From: Pyropia yezoensis
Taxonomy: Eukaryota; Rhodophyta; Bangiophyceae; Bangiales; Bangiaceae
Reading direction: 5' to 3'
Length of the DNA: 64,000 bases
NCBI GenBank assembly: GCA_009829735.1
Contig: CM020619.1
Location: 29,042,063 to 29,106,062, forward strand
Translations under genes and position numbers: made by a program
The notes under the pieces: model-generated
Databases searched by the model: none
The model's input: the letters and a program-made list of their open reading frames with translations, nothing else
Told to the model about the DNA's origin: nothing
Part shown: positions 19,161 through 29,695 of the stretch, piece after piece
Layout: each line of letters begins with the position of its first letter
Position numbering within the stretch: position 1 is the first letter of the stretch

Positions 19161-19742
19161 ATGTGGGGGGCGGGCGTGGGGGACGGGGGGGTAAATCAGG
19201 CATGAGCGTGATGGCGGGGCGGAGGGCGAATGGGGTGGTGTGTGAGTGTGGGAGGCTGGCTGGTCGTGGCCGCGGGGAGATTTTTTTGCGACTGCTATTG
19301 CACGAGCTCCGTGGCCGGACTTATCCATGCGAGAAACGCGCACAGCGGCTTGTGGGGCGGCTGAATGACTGGGCGGTGGTGCTTTGTGACTGCATGGTCG
19401 GATGGCCCTGTGTCAAAGAGGGCCCCCGGGCTTTTACGGTATCCAGCCGCTCAACGCGGCTGCGGCGACGCGAGCCCTCCCAGCACCAGGCTCATCAGGC
19501 ACCACGCCGCGTGAACCGCGAACGGTGGGGGCGTTCAAGGACCGCGGACATCGCCGCCAGTGACAAAGTGAGGGAAACCAGGGGCTCCACGCTAAACATT
19601 CCAAGCTCTCCTCGACAATCGTCCCCAAGACAGGACAAAACCGACCCCGCTCAGACGCTACTTTTCTTTTCCTATCTGCCCCAGCCCCCCAAGCACCAGC
19701 CGGCACATGCCAGCTCGCCGGCTCGCCGGCTCGCGCCAACGC
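19161..19742. other. Convergent 3' intergenic region
   Basis: This spacer lies between the 3' ends of the Sey1-like gene (plus) and seryl-tRNA synthetase (minus). No gene or clear terminator-like structure was seen. Confidence 0.6.
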
Positions 19743-21068
19743 TTACACCCTTTCCGCGGGACGGACAAAAGGGAAAAAGTCGGCACCGACGAGTGCCCGC
19801 AGCGGCTCTGGCACCGTCACCCCATCGTCGGTCTGGTAGTTCTCCAAAATGCAGCAGAGCACCCGCGTCGTCGCGCACAGAGTCGAGTTGAGCATGTGCA
19901 CGTACCGCTTTTCCGTTTCCCCCTTCTTCTTGGTCCCGTAACGTGTGCCCAGCCGCCGCGCTTGGTAGTCAGTGCAGTTGGAGCACGAGACAAGCTCCCG
20001 GAACTCGCCAGACGCGGGGTACCAGCCTTCCAGGTCGTACTTTTTAGCCGCCGCCTTGTTCAGCTTGCCCGACACAATACCAACGACACGGTGGGGAAGG
20101 GACAGGGACTTGTAAAAGTCCTCGGCATGGGTGATGAGCGCCTCCATCTCGGTCCAAGACTCGTCCTTGTCGGGGCTTGTGAGCACAAACTGCTCAACCT
20201 TGTCAAACTGGTGCACCCGAAAGATGCCCAGCGTGTCCCGACCGTGGGAGCCCGCCTCCTTGCGGAAGCACGTTGAGAAAGAGGCGTACCGGGTGGGGAG
20301 CTCCTGCGGGTCCACCCACTCCCCCGCGTGGTAGGCACACATGGGCTGCTCAGAGGTGGCGACCAGGTACTTGTCGGTGCCCTCGCCCGACACCTTGTAC
20401 AGCTGCTCGTCAAAATCCTCCAGCTGAGCGCACTTGGCCATCTCCGCGGTCTCCATGAAGTAGGGTGTTTGCATGGCGGTAAAGTCGCGGGCCGCCAGGA
20501 ACTGCACGCCGTACGTTGCGAGCGCCATGTTGAGCCGCGCGCCTGGGCCCTTGAGAAAGTACCCCCGGTTCCCCGCCACAGACGTACCGCGCTTGTACTC
20601 GACGCCCCCGATCATGTGCAGCAGGTCCACATGGTTAAGCCCCTTTCCTGGCGCCTCAGCAGCGTCGCCCCAGGTGCGCTCGACGGGGTTACGGTCCTCG
20701 TCATTATCCACAGGCGCGCTATCCGCAACGAGGTTGCCAATGCCACCCAGCAGCGTGTCGCGCGCCGCCGCCGCGGCCGCCTCCACGCCCGCTGCGGCGG
20801 AGATCTGCGCCTCAATCGCGGCCTTTTCGACCAGCAGTGCGGCGGCCTCGTCCTTGGCCTTTGCCTTGTAGAGCACTTGGATACGTTTTTGGAGGGCGTT
20901 CAGAGCGGTGCGCGCCTGGACAAGCGTGTAGTCGGCCCGCCGCCACTCGTCGTCTGCCGCAATCACTTCGTCAACGAGCTCCACCTTGTCATAGCGCCGG
21001 CGCTGCGATTCGCGCACACGGTCGGGGTCGCCGCCCTTCTCTTTGCGAAATAAGTTGATGTCGAGCAT
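19743..21068 (-). CDS. SARS1: Seryl-tRNA synthetase, cytosolic type
   Basis: This enzyme charges tRNA-Ser with serine using ATP. The protein is 441 aa from the ATG at 21068 (MLDINLFRKEKGGDP), which is the usual N-terminus of this family. Residues 1-120 form the antiparallel coiled-coil arm that grips the long variable arm of tRNA-Ser. The class II catalytic domain follows. Motif 2 starts at about 268 (FRKEAGSHGRDTLGIFRVHQ) and motif 3 at about 393 (LNSTLCATTRVLCCILENYQ). The serine-site segment ELVSCSNCTDYQARR is present. The eukaryotic-cytosolic pattern and the lack of a targeting extension argue against an organellar enzyme. There is no intron. It is slightly shorter than many eukaryotic homologues because the C-terminal tail is short. 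Confidence 0.96.
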   Translation of the reverse strand: MLDINLFRKEKGGDPDRVRESQRRRYDKVELVDEVIAADDEWRRADYTLVQARTALNALQKRIQVLYKAKAKDEAAALLVEKAAIEAQISAAAGVEAAAAAARDTLLGGIGNLVADSAPVDNDEDRNPVERTWGDAAEAPGKGLNHVDLLHMIGGVEYKRGTSVAGNRGYFLKGPGARLNMALATYGVQFLAARDFTAMQTPYFMETAEMAKCAQLEDFDEQLYKVSGEGTDKYLVATSEQPMCAYHAGEWVDPQELPTRYASFSTCFRKEAGSHGRDTLGIFRVHQFDKVEQFVLTSPDKDESWTEMEALITHAEDFYKSLSLPHRVVGIVSGKLNKAAAKKYDLEGWYPASGEFRELVSCSNCTDYQARRLGTRYGTKKKGETEKRYVHMLNSTLCATTRVLCCILENYQTDDGVTVPEPLRALVGADFFPFVRPAERV

Positions 21069-22164
21069 GATGAGGCGGTGTGGCCCAACGGCTCAGAGAC
21101 ACAGGTGCGAGGGATGCGGGCGGACGGCACCACGATGGAAATGGGCATCGGCCGTGGCGCTATGTAGACACACGTCTTCATAGGCGCGCGGTGGGTGCAA
21201 CAAAAAGGGGCGTTGATTTCTGCGTGTCTGACGGATCAACCAGGCCGCCGACTGGCCACGTTGCACAACAAGGCCTCGTCAAAGTGGCAATGTCTCTGTC
21301 AGTTGTCCCCGACTAACACATGGACGGCTAGTACCTGTATATCGTTCCTTAAGTGTTTCGATACTCTACGACTTTAAAATAAGTACGTTCTCAACTCCGA
21401 ACGCAGATCACGGGTGTAAATAGTGGCATCGGCGACATCGATCACATGCGCGGACGATTAAACACGCAACCAACGTGTGCGGCCGCCGTATTGTGCGTCC
21501 CGTAAAAAGTGGACGTGCACAGGTCGTGCAATGTGGGTTTGATTGGCCCAGTGGCCGATATTTGACAAGATCACGACACGTGCACGTCCACTTGTTATGG
21601 GACGCACTATACCATGTCTTGGGGAGCTTTTTTTTCTGTGAATACACGTGTGAGATATTATTTGATTGCGCCTGGGAAAGCCAGTGTGCCATGTTTCAAA
21701 ACGATCACCAGCCTAATTGCAACTAAATCCTATGAGTTGGATGCTTCACATGGTTAAATAGCTTCAGAGGCATTCATCGCAGCCGCTGAGCTGCGCTTCA
21801 ATCACTCTCCGTGGTTCAGACTGAACGAGTTGAAGTCGCGCAGCTGCTCAGGACAAGAAAGAGTGCGGTGAGCCCGCCCGACCCCTCCTGCTGAGGTAAC
21901 GTCAGGATATGACTGAGTCGCTCGGCGCGACTCGGCGCTCAACGCAGTGGACGTCCGGCCACACAGGGGCAGGATGCTGCGACGGCGCCGCGGCGGCGGC
22001 GGCAGATACGGGGGCGGAGAGGCAGTCGCGGGAGGGGTCCGGCGGCGCAAAAGAGAAAAAAGGGGGCGTTGCCGCCGCCGCGAGTTGCGGCGGCCGCGTC
22101 GCGGCCGCAGCGCGACAGAGGCGGGCAGCCGCGACGGCCACACCGGCCGCGGCGGCTGGGCGGG
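21069..22164. other. Upstream region of seryl-tRNA synthetase and repeat-bearing spacer
   Basis: The first 300 bases would hold the synthetase promoter. Around 21340-21400 the DNA is unusually AT-rich for this window. A 28-bp inverted repeat occurs at 21493-21607. I see no supported gene. Confidence 0.6.
21493..21607. repeat. Inverted repeat, 28-bp arms with 59-bp loop
   Basis: The left arm at 21493-21520 (GTGCGTCCC...GGACGTGCAC) and the right arm at 21580-21607 (GTGCACGTCC...GGGACGCAC) are complementary except at about two positions. The loop is 59 bases. It could be a miniature transposon (MITE) or a structured RNA; the sequence does not decide. Confidence 0.8.
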
Positions 22165-22380
22165 GGCGTCCACACGCGGCGGCTGGTGCAACGGCGGCGG
22201 GCTCGGTGGCGACGGCGGCGGGGTCGTCGACGCGCGGCGGCGGGTACAACGGCGGAGGCTTCGGTGGCAGTGGCGGCGGCGGTGGCGGCGGCGGCGGGGT
22301 CGTCGACGCGCGGCGGCGGGTACAACGGCGGAGGCTTCGGTGGCAGTGGCGGGGGCGGTGGCGGCGGCGGCGGCGGGGAC
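22165..22380. repeat. 76-bp GC-rich minisatellite
   Basis: Two nearly identical 76-bp units lie at 22223-22298 and 22299-22374, each starting with GTCGTCGACGCGCGGCGG. A more diverged unit precedes them. Because 76 is not a multiple of three, the repeat shifts frame each time. This argues against the glycine-rich frames on this stretch being a real protein. Confidence 0.8.
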
Positions 22381-22663
22381 GGCGGTGGCGGTCGCGGTGG
22401 CCGCGGCCTCTTGGGTGCCCTGAGCACGCCCGGCAGGAGAGGTCCCACAGTTCTCGAGTAGTTTCCCAATTGTTTGAGCACAATGAGGTTGAGGATCGCA
22501 CATGCTCTCTGGTGTCAGCTTGCAACGCTCGCACCGAGCTGCTGCTCTCAGCTCAACAACGGACTGTGGCAGTATTGCGACTGCCACGTATAACGAACCC
22601 AGCGATCGGTGCTTTACGGATTTGAGCTGAAAACCCCATATCTGGCCCAAGATGTCAAGGATT

Positions 22664-22739
22664 CAACCCGTGGCGCAGTGGTCCACAACGCCTGGTTAAA
22701 CATATGTTTCATGGCGTGGGTTCGATTCCGGGCATCCAA
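22664..22739 (+). other. tRNA-like Pol III promoter (A and B boxes), degenerate
   Basis: TGGCGCAGTGG at 22671-22681 matches the tRNA A box (the form found in initiator tRNA-Met). GGTTCGATTCC at 22719-22729 is a perfect B box, at tRNA-like spacing. The flanking bases do not form a 7-bp acceptor stem, and the T stem has mismatches. This is therefore not a functional tRNA as I fold it. A tRNA-derived SINE or tRNA relic is more likely. Confidence 0.45.
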
Positions 22740-23059
22740 CATCGATTTTTCCGGCGATTTCAAAGTGACTTCTGCTACACGGACCAATGGGATCTCACAG
22801 AGTGACGAACTCTGAGCGCTGGTTGGCCTGGATAGCAGATAAAATAGAGACAAGGTGCTTCCTCATTGGACGATGCGATTTTCATCGCCCCAAGGCATGG
22901 AGCGCTGGTCTGCCATGCCAGAGTTGCTAGTTGGGTCGTGGCACTGTAGATCATCGGATGGATGGTCTGATGTGTCGTGCCTCAAGTCGCGAGTCTCGAG
23001 CAAAGAACGTCCAAGCCTCCTCACCAAAAGCCCCTCTCGGCCGCACGAAGACCACCCCC

Positions 23060-23300
23060 GCGCCTCTTGCTTGCAGGAGGCCTCCACCGCCCTTCCAAAC
23101 GCGCATGTTTGTCGGGAAGGCGTTCAGCCCGGTCGTACCGGATTTTCAATACACATTTTGTCCAAGGGTTATCCTTGAACCGTTTCCGATTTTGTCACAC
23201 AGACGACCACGGCGCTATTCACCCACGAATCGTCTCGACGCGTGAGCAGCGCCATAGCTCGCGATGGGCCCGCGGAGTCTTGAGCAGAGGCAGCGTTGCG
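23060..23300 (+). repeat. Dispersed repeat R1, plus-strand copy
   Basis: This is the counterpart of the minus-strand copy at 14330-14560. Matching blocks occur in the same order, separated by short indels. Confidence 0.6.
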
Positions 23301-24195
23301 AGTGGCGGCAGAACTTATATTGCAATGACAATCCCTAGCAAATTTGCGGGCATTAGGTGCTGGACAACCACCCTCGTCCCGGCGGGCACGCTATGCTTCC
23401 CGCACCCGGGCTGGCAGGTGGGCGTGTCTGGATATGAAAATAGGATGCCACCCTGGTCACGAGAGCGCGGACCTGTAGCAATATGGATGACCGTATTGTG
23501 ACCCTAATTTCGGGGGACTACTTCTATCCCTTAACTTTCAATTTGGGAGTCCGTATTGGTCGCGGTATCTGCGAGTTAAGTATGACCAGAGGAACTTGCA
23601 TCTTGGGGTGGAGGGTAGCTGGTGGTGTCTCCGAGGGTTTATAACGAGGGGGCCGGCAGCGAATCCACCGCCGGTCATGGTAGAACAACAAACCCCTCCC
23701 ATTTGGGCTCTCATCTTGGTCCTGTGGCTTGCGCTCCAAGGACAGCAACCTTGGCCTCCCGGTGACGTTGGTGCCGATCCCCCTTGGTGAGTGTTCCCTG
23801 AGAGTGGACGCGCAACGGTTCCCTATTGTGCTACACACAGATGGCCGCAGCGCTGGCCCGCGAGACCGATGGTCGACCCCGCTCGCGCCGAGCGCTGTCC
23901 AAGACGATGAGCACTCCGCCGTTAATCCACCCCCTTGGGGCGGTGCACGGCCTGTATGTACTTTCAAGGAGCCTGTACCGCGTCGTCTCGTTCGACACGC
24001 TTCTTGTATAGAAGCAGGGCGTCTTGCGCCTGCTTCCTCGGCGGCTGCCGGCCATGCTGACAGCAGTTTGTCGCAGCGACTCTTCAGTGCCTGCTTCCGC
24101 CGAGAAGACCATGCTGGTGGCCAACTTGCGAGGCTTTGAGCTCGGCCGCCAGTGCCGCGCATCTCGATCGGCGCCTGTGTACGTTTGCAGCTAAG

Positions 24196-24245
24196 TGTCT
24201 TTGTGTGCGTGTGTGTGTGTGTGTGTTTGTTTGTGTGTGTGTGTA
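24196..24245. repeat. GT-rich microsatellite
   Basis: This is a run of GT/TG dinucleotides interrupted by a few T and C bases. It is translated as Cys-Val repeats in one frame and as His-Thr repeats on the other strand; neither is a gene. Confidence 0.9.
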
Positions 24246-24499
24246 TGCACGTACACTTGCGCGTGCTTCCATCTCTTTGTGCTCTCCGGAGCGTAAGGTC
24301 GCTCCACGTCCAGTGGAGCTCCTTTCGATGGCTCCGTATCATTGCTCTTATTGACACCCGCTCTGTCCATCTGCTCCATCAACCTTCCCTGCTGCGACAT
24401 GACTGATTGACTTGTCACAGCTGCTTTGTTCCCCAATCCGTTGCGCAGCCCTCCATGAAGGGTTGCCATTGGCAGCACTTTTGCGCCTAGTGGCCGCAT

Positions 24500-25735
24500 A
24501 TGCTGGCGGGATTGATTGGGCCGGCTTTCTCGCCGATTGACGCTGCAGCGCCGGCGATCTATGACGCTGGGCTGGACGACATGGAGGACGCCCCGCACGA
24601 TGAGTCCGAGGACGTGACGGAGCGGTGTGAGGGACAAGAGGGGGACGATTAGGAAGTGTCGCCGGGGCGCCTGAATGTGCTCACCCCTGCCTATCGCCAA
24701 AACTATGGCAGCATAATGCTGGATGACGCCGTGCTGGAATTGTTTTGCAAAGCGTCAAAGCTCAACGGCCTTCTGTTTGGGGATGACATGAAGGACCCCA
24801 CGGTGACTAGCGAAGGGGACGCCGATGCGATGACCAAGCTGGCTGAAAAGCACGGGACCGCCATGCAGGTCCTGCTGGGGCCGGTGGACACTACGAACCT
24901 GCACCGCCTGATGTTTCATCTCGCGCAGGAGCCCCGGAACCGGGGCAACCTGTGGGAGGGAGACGCGAGCGCGAACGAGTCCCTCCAAAGCCCTGTGAAG
25001 GCGATGTTTAAGAGGACCAACAAGCACGGGCCCACTTTGCTCCTGCAGATGCTGAGGTCAAAGGAAACGCATTCGGAGGTGCTTCAAACCCTGTAGCGGG
25101 AAGAGAGGCGCGCGGAGCGTGACGTCAGCGTTGGCACAGCGGGCTTTGGAGGGCCGGTACAGAACGAGGAAAACGATGAGACCCAGAGAGTGCGCCTCTT
25201 TAGGCGTGGCATTCGGGTCACTCTGAGCTCGATTGCTGCTCGCCCTGGGCTGACGTTGTTGGCGGTTGCGCTCGGGGTCGACCAGTCGATGTCGCTGATC
25301 ATTGCCAACACCATCGTCGTGGAAGCCGCGTTTGAGTGGGGCGCCAGCCCTGCCCGGCCGCACGCGCGAGGCGCGGACAGCTTCCGGGGCAGTCCGTGGT
25401 AGTCTTACATCCTGTACCGCGGTTCTGGGGGGGAGGTGCGATGGAGGATGGTGCGGGTTGTCATCCGCGCCGTTGGAGATGATGCACGCACTTGCGTCGT
25501 CGTCCTGTGCCTGCGGCCGTCGCGACCTCGTTGTGGGTGCGTTCTGACCAAGTGCGGTTGCCAGCGCCCTCAGTGGGATCACCGTGACGACGAGTGGCCG
25601 CGACTCGCGGTCGTACATCCCCACGACATCTGCCGACTAAAGCAGGTGCACGTCGACTGGAAGGACCTGACTGATCGCTTGGGCATTGACGCCATGCCGT
25701 CTACCTTGCCTGACACGGCGGAGAAGCGTCGCTGA
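24500..25735 (+). pseudogene. Decayed ORF with three in-frame TAG codons, probably transposon-derived
   Basis: One frame stays open from the ATG at 24500 to the TGA at 25733-25735, except for TAG at 24650-24652, 25094-25096 and 25400-25402. This gives about 411 codons. The part after the first TAG reads like a real protein. It includes a segment with GNLWEGDASANESLQSPVKA followed by FKRTNKHGPTLLLQMLRSKE. That arrangement (asparagine and glutamate near a basic RTN block) reminds me of the C-terminal ends of some transposon proteins, but I cannot name a family. The last third has many Cys and basic residues. All three internal stops are TAG, consistent with CAG-to-TAG or TGG-to-TAG decay. Confidence 0.5.
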
Positions 25736-27261
25736 ACTCGTTTCTTCACCAACGCTTGCTACCTGTGGACCTCTCGTCCTCTTCGTGTCAATCTGTGAGT
25801 GGGTGTTCTGAGGCGGGTGCGGGGTTGTCCGGGTGTCATGGGGGGGGAATATGTAAGCGACATTGTGAGCGTCTCTCGGGCTTAGATGTATAGTCATTGT
25901 CTTCTCTCATTGGTTCCTTTATGCACATGAGGGCAGGCAGTCGTGTCGGAGTCACGTGTGCACATCGTGCACAGGTGACCATGCTCAAAAAACGCCAGAA
26001 TGCGTCAGACTCCGCCGGCCATGCCGTCGGCCGCATACGACGGTTGTCGTCCACACCAACCATGACCCACCCATTTGCTGGCCGCCTCAGTCGACATACT
26101 CTACCACGGCGCATGGGTGGTCGGGCATCGGGATGGTGTCCACCGACGGCTCCAATGCGTGCTGTGTCGTGGAGCCCTCGGAAGTAGACCCCGTGGTGGA
26201 CGCCGACGAGGCCACAAGGGGCATAGCCGGCATGGGGCGGGACGACGACGGGAACGTTCGACCTTGTGGAGGGCTTGTCATGTCGTCCACGTCGGCAACG
26301 TAGCACAGAGTGGCCTTGAACGCCTGGAAGTACTCGTAGGGGGATATGCAAGAGCCAAAGGTGAGGGGGATGAAAAAATGCGTGAAGGTGGGGAGGGTGG
26401 GCACGATGAGTCTAGTGGGCATCGTCACCAGCCGACCGTGTTCAACGGTGGACTCTGACCAAGAAGTGCCTCAAAAAGATAGAGGGTGGTATGCCGTGAC
26501 GTCTGTACTCGCCCTCCAGGCTAATCTACTTCCACTGTCCACCGACGCGCCCAGTGCGAGAACCACTCCAGCCCGAAGCCAATTGGGTCACTGAAGCGTT
26601 CGTAACCGCTTCCGGCGGGTTACAGACGCCGTCTGGATAAGCCGCCCTCAAAGAAGATGCACGCGGGTCATGGCGGCCGCAGCGGCCGCCAGAAGTGGTA
26701 AGAAGGACGCCGCAGGGGACAGAGAACACAAGGAAGCACCGCGATAGCCGCTTGCCGTCGAGCGGAGGAGAGGCCACCGGGGACGGCCACCGCCGCGGCA
26801 CGTCTGGGCCATCGACGCCGGCAGGCTTGACAAGCTCATCAGCACGAAGACGGATGCGATGCTGCGCGGGCAGGCAGCGGCCGTGGCCGCTTACCAAAGG
26901 GTGTGGCGGGTGGGGCGGCGGCGTAAGAGAAGCGACCAGGTGTGGACCAGGGAGCGTAAGGCCGAGGCGACCGCAGAAAGCGCGCGCTGCCACCAGCACG
27001 CGGGGAGGCCGGGTCAAGCCGCCAACAAGCAGACTCATGCGTCGCATGATGTCAGCGCACCTGGAGCCGTGGCAGCTGGGCGGTCCCAGCCGGGCAGGCA
27101 GGCTAGCCTGGAGGATGCCACAGACGAGCAACAACAGGCGGGGACGAAGATGGTGTCAGAAGCGTGGTGGATCGGCTGACGTTGGATTGCTTGAAAAACT
27201 TGCTTCAGGTCAGGGGGCCATGTCGCTCATCACTGCAGTCCCGCAAGTATCTCTGGGTAGG
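25736..27261. other. Region without supported genes
   Basis: The only frame with some protein character is at about 26859-27179 on the plus strand (LRGQAAAVAAYQRVWRVGRR and a charged continuation). It lacks a clear start and any recognisable domain. It may be a relic of a mobile element, but I do not call it a gene. Confidence 0.5.
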
Positions 27262-29401
27262 CCACGGCACGGGGGGTCGGGCCGGTGCCGCGGGCAGCGT
27301 CGACGATGGCGGGCACAGTGACGACGACGGTGACGGCGACGGCGACGATAGCGACGACGGTGGCGGCAGCAGCAGCGACCGCGGCGGCGGCGGCGGCGGC
27401 GGCTGCGGCGGCGGCGACGTCGGCGGGGGCGGCGACGTCGGCGGCGACGGCGACGTCGGCGGCGGTGGCCACGTCGGCGGCAGCGACGACGACGGCGAGT
27501 TCTGGGGGGGGAGGGGGGGTACGGCGGTGACGGCGGCGGCGACGGCGATTGCGGCGGCGGCAATGGCGGCAGCGACGTCGAGCTTTGGGAGGGGGAGGGG
27601 GGGGATGGCGGCGGCGACGTCAGTGGCAGCGGCGGAACGAACGGCAGCAGCGACGACAGCGTGTTAGGGGGGTGGGAAGTGGGGGGGGCGGCGGCGATGA
27701 CGGCGGCGGCAGGGACGGCGACGACGCTGGTGACTTCGGCTGCTGTGGTGGCCGGACCGGCGGCCGAGGCGGATGTGGTGGCCACCCTGCCTGTGCCGGT
27801 GCCTGCGGTGGCGGCGAGCCCGCGCGCCTCCGTGCCCATGGTTGTAGCCGCCGTGGCGGACGAGGCGGCCATGGTGACCGTGGCTTCAGCGACGGTGATG
27901 GCTACGATTTTTGGGGGGAGAGAGGGGCAGAGGTTTACGGCCTTCTTTGGGGGGGGGGTAGGGGGGGGCGCCTGGTGGCGGCGGCGGGAGTGGTTTTTGA
28001 TCGAGGTAGGGTGCCCGCGATAGTGACACGCGCTGTTCAATGGCGGTTGCGTTGATAGTGGGAGGGAGGGAGCGGGGGTATGCGGAGAGCTCTAGGCGGC
28101 CTGGGGGCACGGCAGCTGGGGTAGAGTAACTATTGTACATGAAACGGGGTGGGCGACGGAGTCGATGGTGGCGGTGGTGCTGGCGCCGCCGGCGCTGATG
28201 TCTTTGTTGTAGGGGGGGTAGGCCTGCCCCGGCCGAGCTAACGGTGGCTGCGAGGCGGACGCGGAGGCTCTCCCGGGCAAGCGGGAGCTGTTTCGCTTGC
28301 CTGAGCGCTTGGCTTGGTGCGGGTGGGAAGAGGGGATGTGAGGGAAAGCTCGAGCAGAGCGTTGCTGGAGCTCTTTTTGGAAGGTCTCGGGAGAGACACA
28401 GTCTGCTTTACGGACAAGAAAGCAGCAAGGGCCTTCGTGCTGCCCGCCTCTCCTCTACAACGACGCATCTTCACCCCCATGCAGATGCGCGGGGCCCGGT
28501 CCCCATCGCCCCTACTGGTCGCGCACGTTAACGCGTGCGGACAAATATCTCTCTGGGCCCTGCTCCCCGTTCGGCCGCCCCCTGTGCACGGAAGGTGCCC
28601 CGCCGAAGTCCCGGAACTGGGGACCGCCGCGGCGGGCGTGGGGTGGGTGGATTTTTGTCTCCCCAAGGCGTCTAGTCCAGGAAAGGGGTCCAGGAGGGGA
28701 AGGGGGGGGAGAGGCTTCTTCATCAAGAGGCGGGGGGGGCCCTGCCAGAGATGCCTGAACAGGCAAGGGGCACATGAGGACCAAGCTACTTCGTGGACCA
28801 ATCAAACGAGCCCATGACATGGAACATTTCCCCAACAGCGTTCTCAGAAACAGGGACCCGCGCACGGAAAAAAAAAACGCAGTTGCTCGAATTTACACTA
28901 TGACTAAGAGGGTATAATTACTGTTCACTATTCTGAAAATTGCCCGTTGAATCTTCCACATCAAACAGTTTGAAAATAGAAAATCTACTCCAAACGAACA
29001 ATTTTAAACCCTTAATCCTCTCGAGATTTTATAAGTAGTGAATATTATTTTACAAACAAATTTATTATGCATATGTTCTCAAAACAAGCCTTCCCCGGGC
29101 TCATCCCCAAAATCGAGCACCCCTCTTGCAAGCCTCAGTTAGCACCTGGTCCCGGACCGACCCCCGAGCCGGGCAAGAAAGTGCGAAAAGGATGGCCCCA
29201 TTTCGGGGTCGACAGCCGCCGGTCCACCCAGGGTGCCCCTGAGAGAGGCACAACGGCCGGGAGACACACGGACCTCATGAGTTCTCGTGGGGCTCTGTGA
29301 TCCTTCTGTCAGCATGGCGGCCGCGGAACCCGTCATGGCCGGTCTCCTGCCCGGGCCCGAGCCGAGAAGAACCTCCATGTATCTTTTTTGTGCAACGCAC
29401 C
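27262..29401 (+). mobile_element. TIR element copy A (left end truncated)
   Basis: This copy has the same orientation as copy C (32951-35656) and is similar to the reverse complement of copy B (30523-32946). Shared landmarks are the GGC/GAC-rich start, a GTGGCCACCCTGCCTGTGCC block near 27778, GACATGGAACATTT near 28815, CCTTCTGTCAGCATGGC near 29300, and the terminal repeat ending GTGCAACGCACC at 29401. The left terminal repeat seen in C is missing, so this copy is 5' truncated. An AT-rich insert at 28868-29078 is specific to this copy. No transposase frame was found. Confidence 0.7.
28868..29078. other. AT-rich insert within element A
   Basis: About 210 bases of strongly AT-rich DNA interrupt the element between the sequence matching GCACACGGAAAAA and the sequence matching CTCAAAACAA in copies B and C. 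Its composition is unlike everything around it. An organellar DNA insertion or a small transposon is possible. Confidence 0.7.
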
Positions 29402-29552
29402 GTACAGTCTGTATCCAGTTGCATGACCCCCTTGCGCACATTGTAGCCCACCCCCACTTTTGCCCCTTTTTAACTCTTCCACCAATGAGGTGCCTTCTTG
29501 GAACGAGTCGGGCTCTCAGAGAGCATCCTGCTCCCTCGTGCGAGGGAAATCT

Positions 29553-29585
29553 CCCAGTTATATGACCCCCTGTCATATAACTGGG
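29553..29585. repeat. Perfect 14-bp hairpin
   Basis: CCCAGTTATATGAC at 29553-29566 and GTCATATAACTGGG at 29572-29585 are exact reverse complements around a five-base loop. The AT-rich stem stands out from its surroundings and may be the core of a small element. Confidence 0.85.
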
Positions 29586-29630
29586 GCGCATATAACCGGA
29601 TACAGACTGTATGCAGCATAGCCTGCACAG

Positions 29631-29695
29631 TGCCCGTTGTTGCGGGATCCACCGCAAGAGCGTTTTGACCCCAGAACCGTTGAGAGCTTGTAAAA
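29631..29695 (+). repeat. Outer inverted repeat, left arm
   Basis: The block GTTGTTGCGGGATCCACCGC followed by GACCCCAGAACCGTTG recurs in reverse complement at 36575-36642. The two arms lie on either side of the B/C palindrome, at slightly different distances from its centre. Confidence 0.75.

Larger units (their letters stand above)
22850..24499. other. Gene-free repeat-bearing region
   Basis: This region holds a copy of dispersed repeat R1 (23060-23300), a weaker R1 match near 23805-23845 and a GT-rich microsatellite at 24196-24245. The open frames on both strands lack any recognisable protein feature. Confidence 0.6.

Noticed and set aside
18219..19343. 374-aa frame on the minus strand opposite the Sey1-like gene
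   Set aside because: It has no recognisable features. The plus strand frame has family landmarks and a good start context.
22566..22587. TGTGGCAGTATTG, as at the end of LTR family 2
   Set aside because: Thirteen matching bases are followed by unrelated sequence; there is no LTR body. It also forms a small local hairpin, so chance is likely.
21902..22625. Glycine-rich protein with YNGGGFGGSGG repeats
   Set aside because: The 76-bp repeat shifts the reading frame at each unit, so the glycine pattern does not continue in one frame.
22664..22739. Functional tRNA gene
   Set aside because: The acceptor and T stems do not pair and no standard anticodon loop could be placed; kept only as a tRNA-like feature.
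24191..24700. 169-aa minus-strand frame ending in His-Thr repeats
   Set aside because: The His-Thr run is the complement of the GT microsatellite and the rest has no features.
27164..28040. Gly/Ala-rich frames on both strands
   Set aside because: They are part of TIR element copy A. The same sequence in copies B and C does not preserve one frame.
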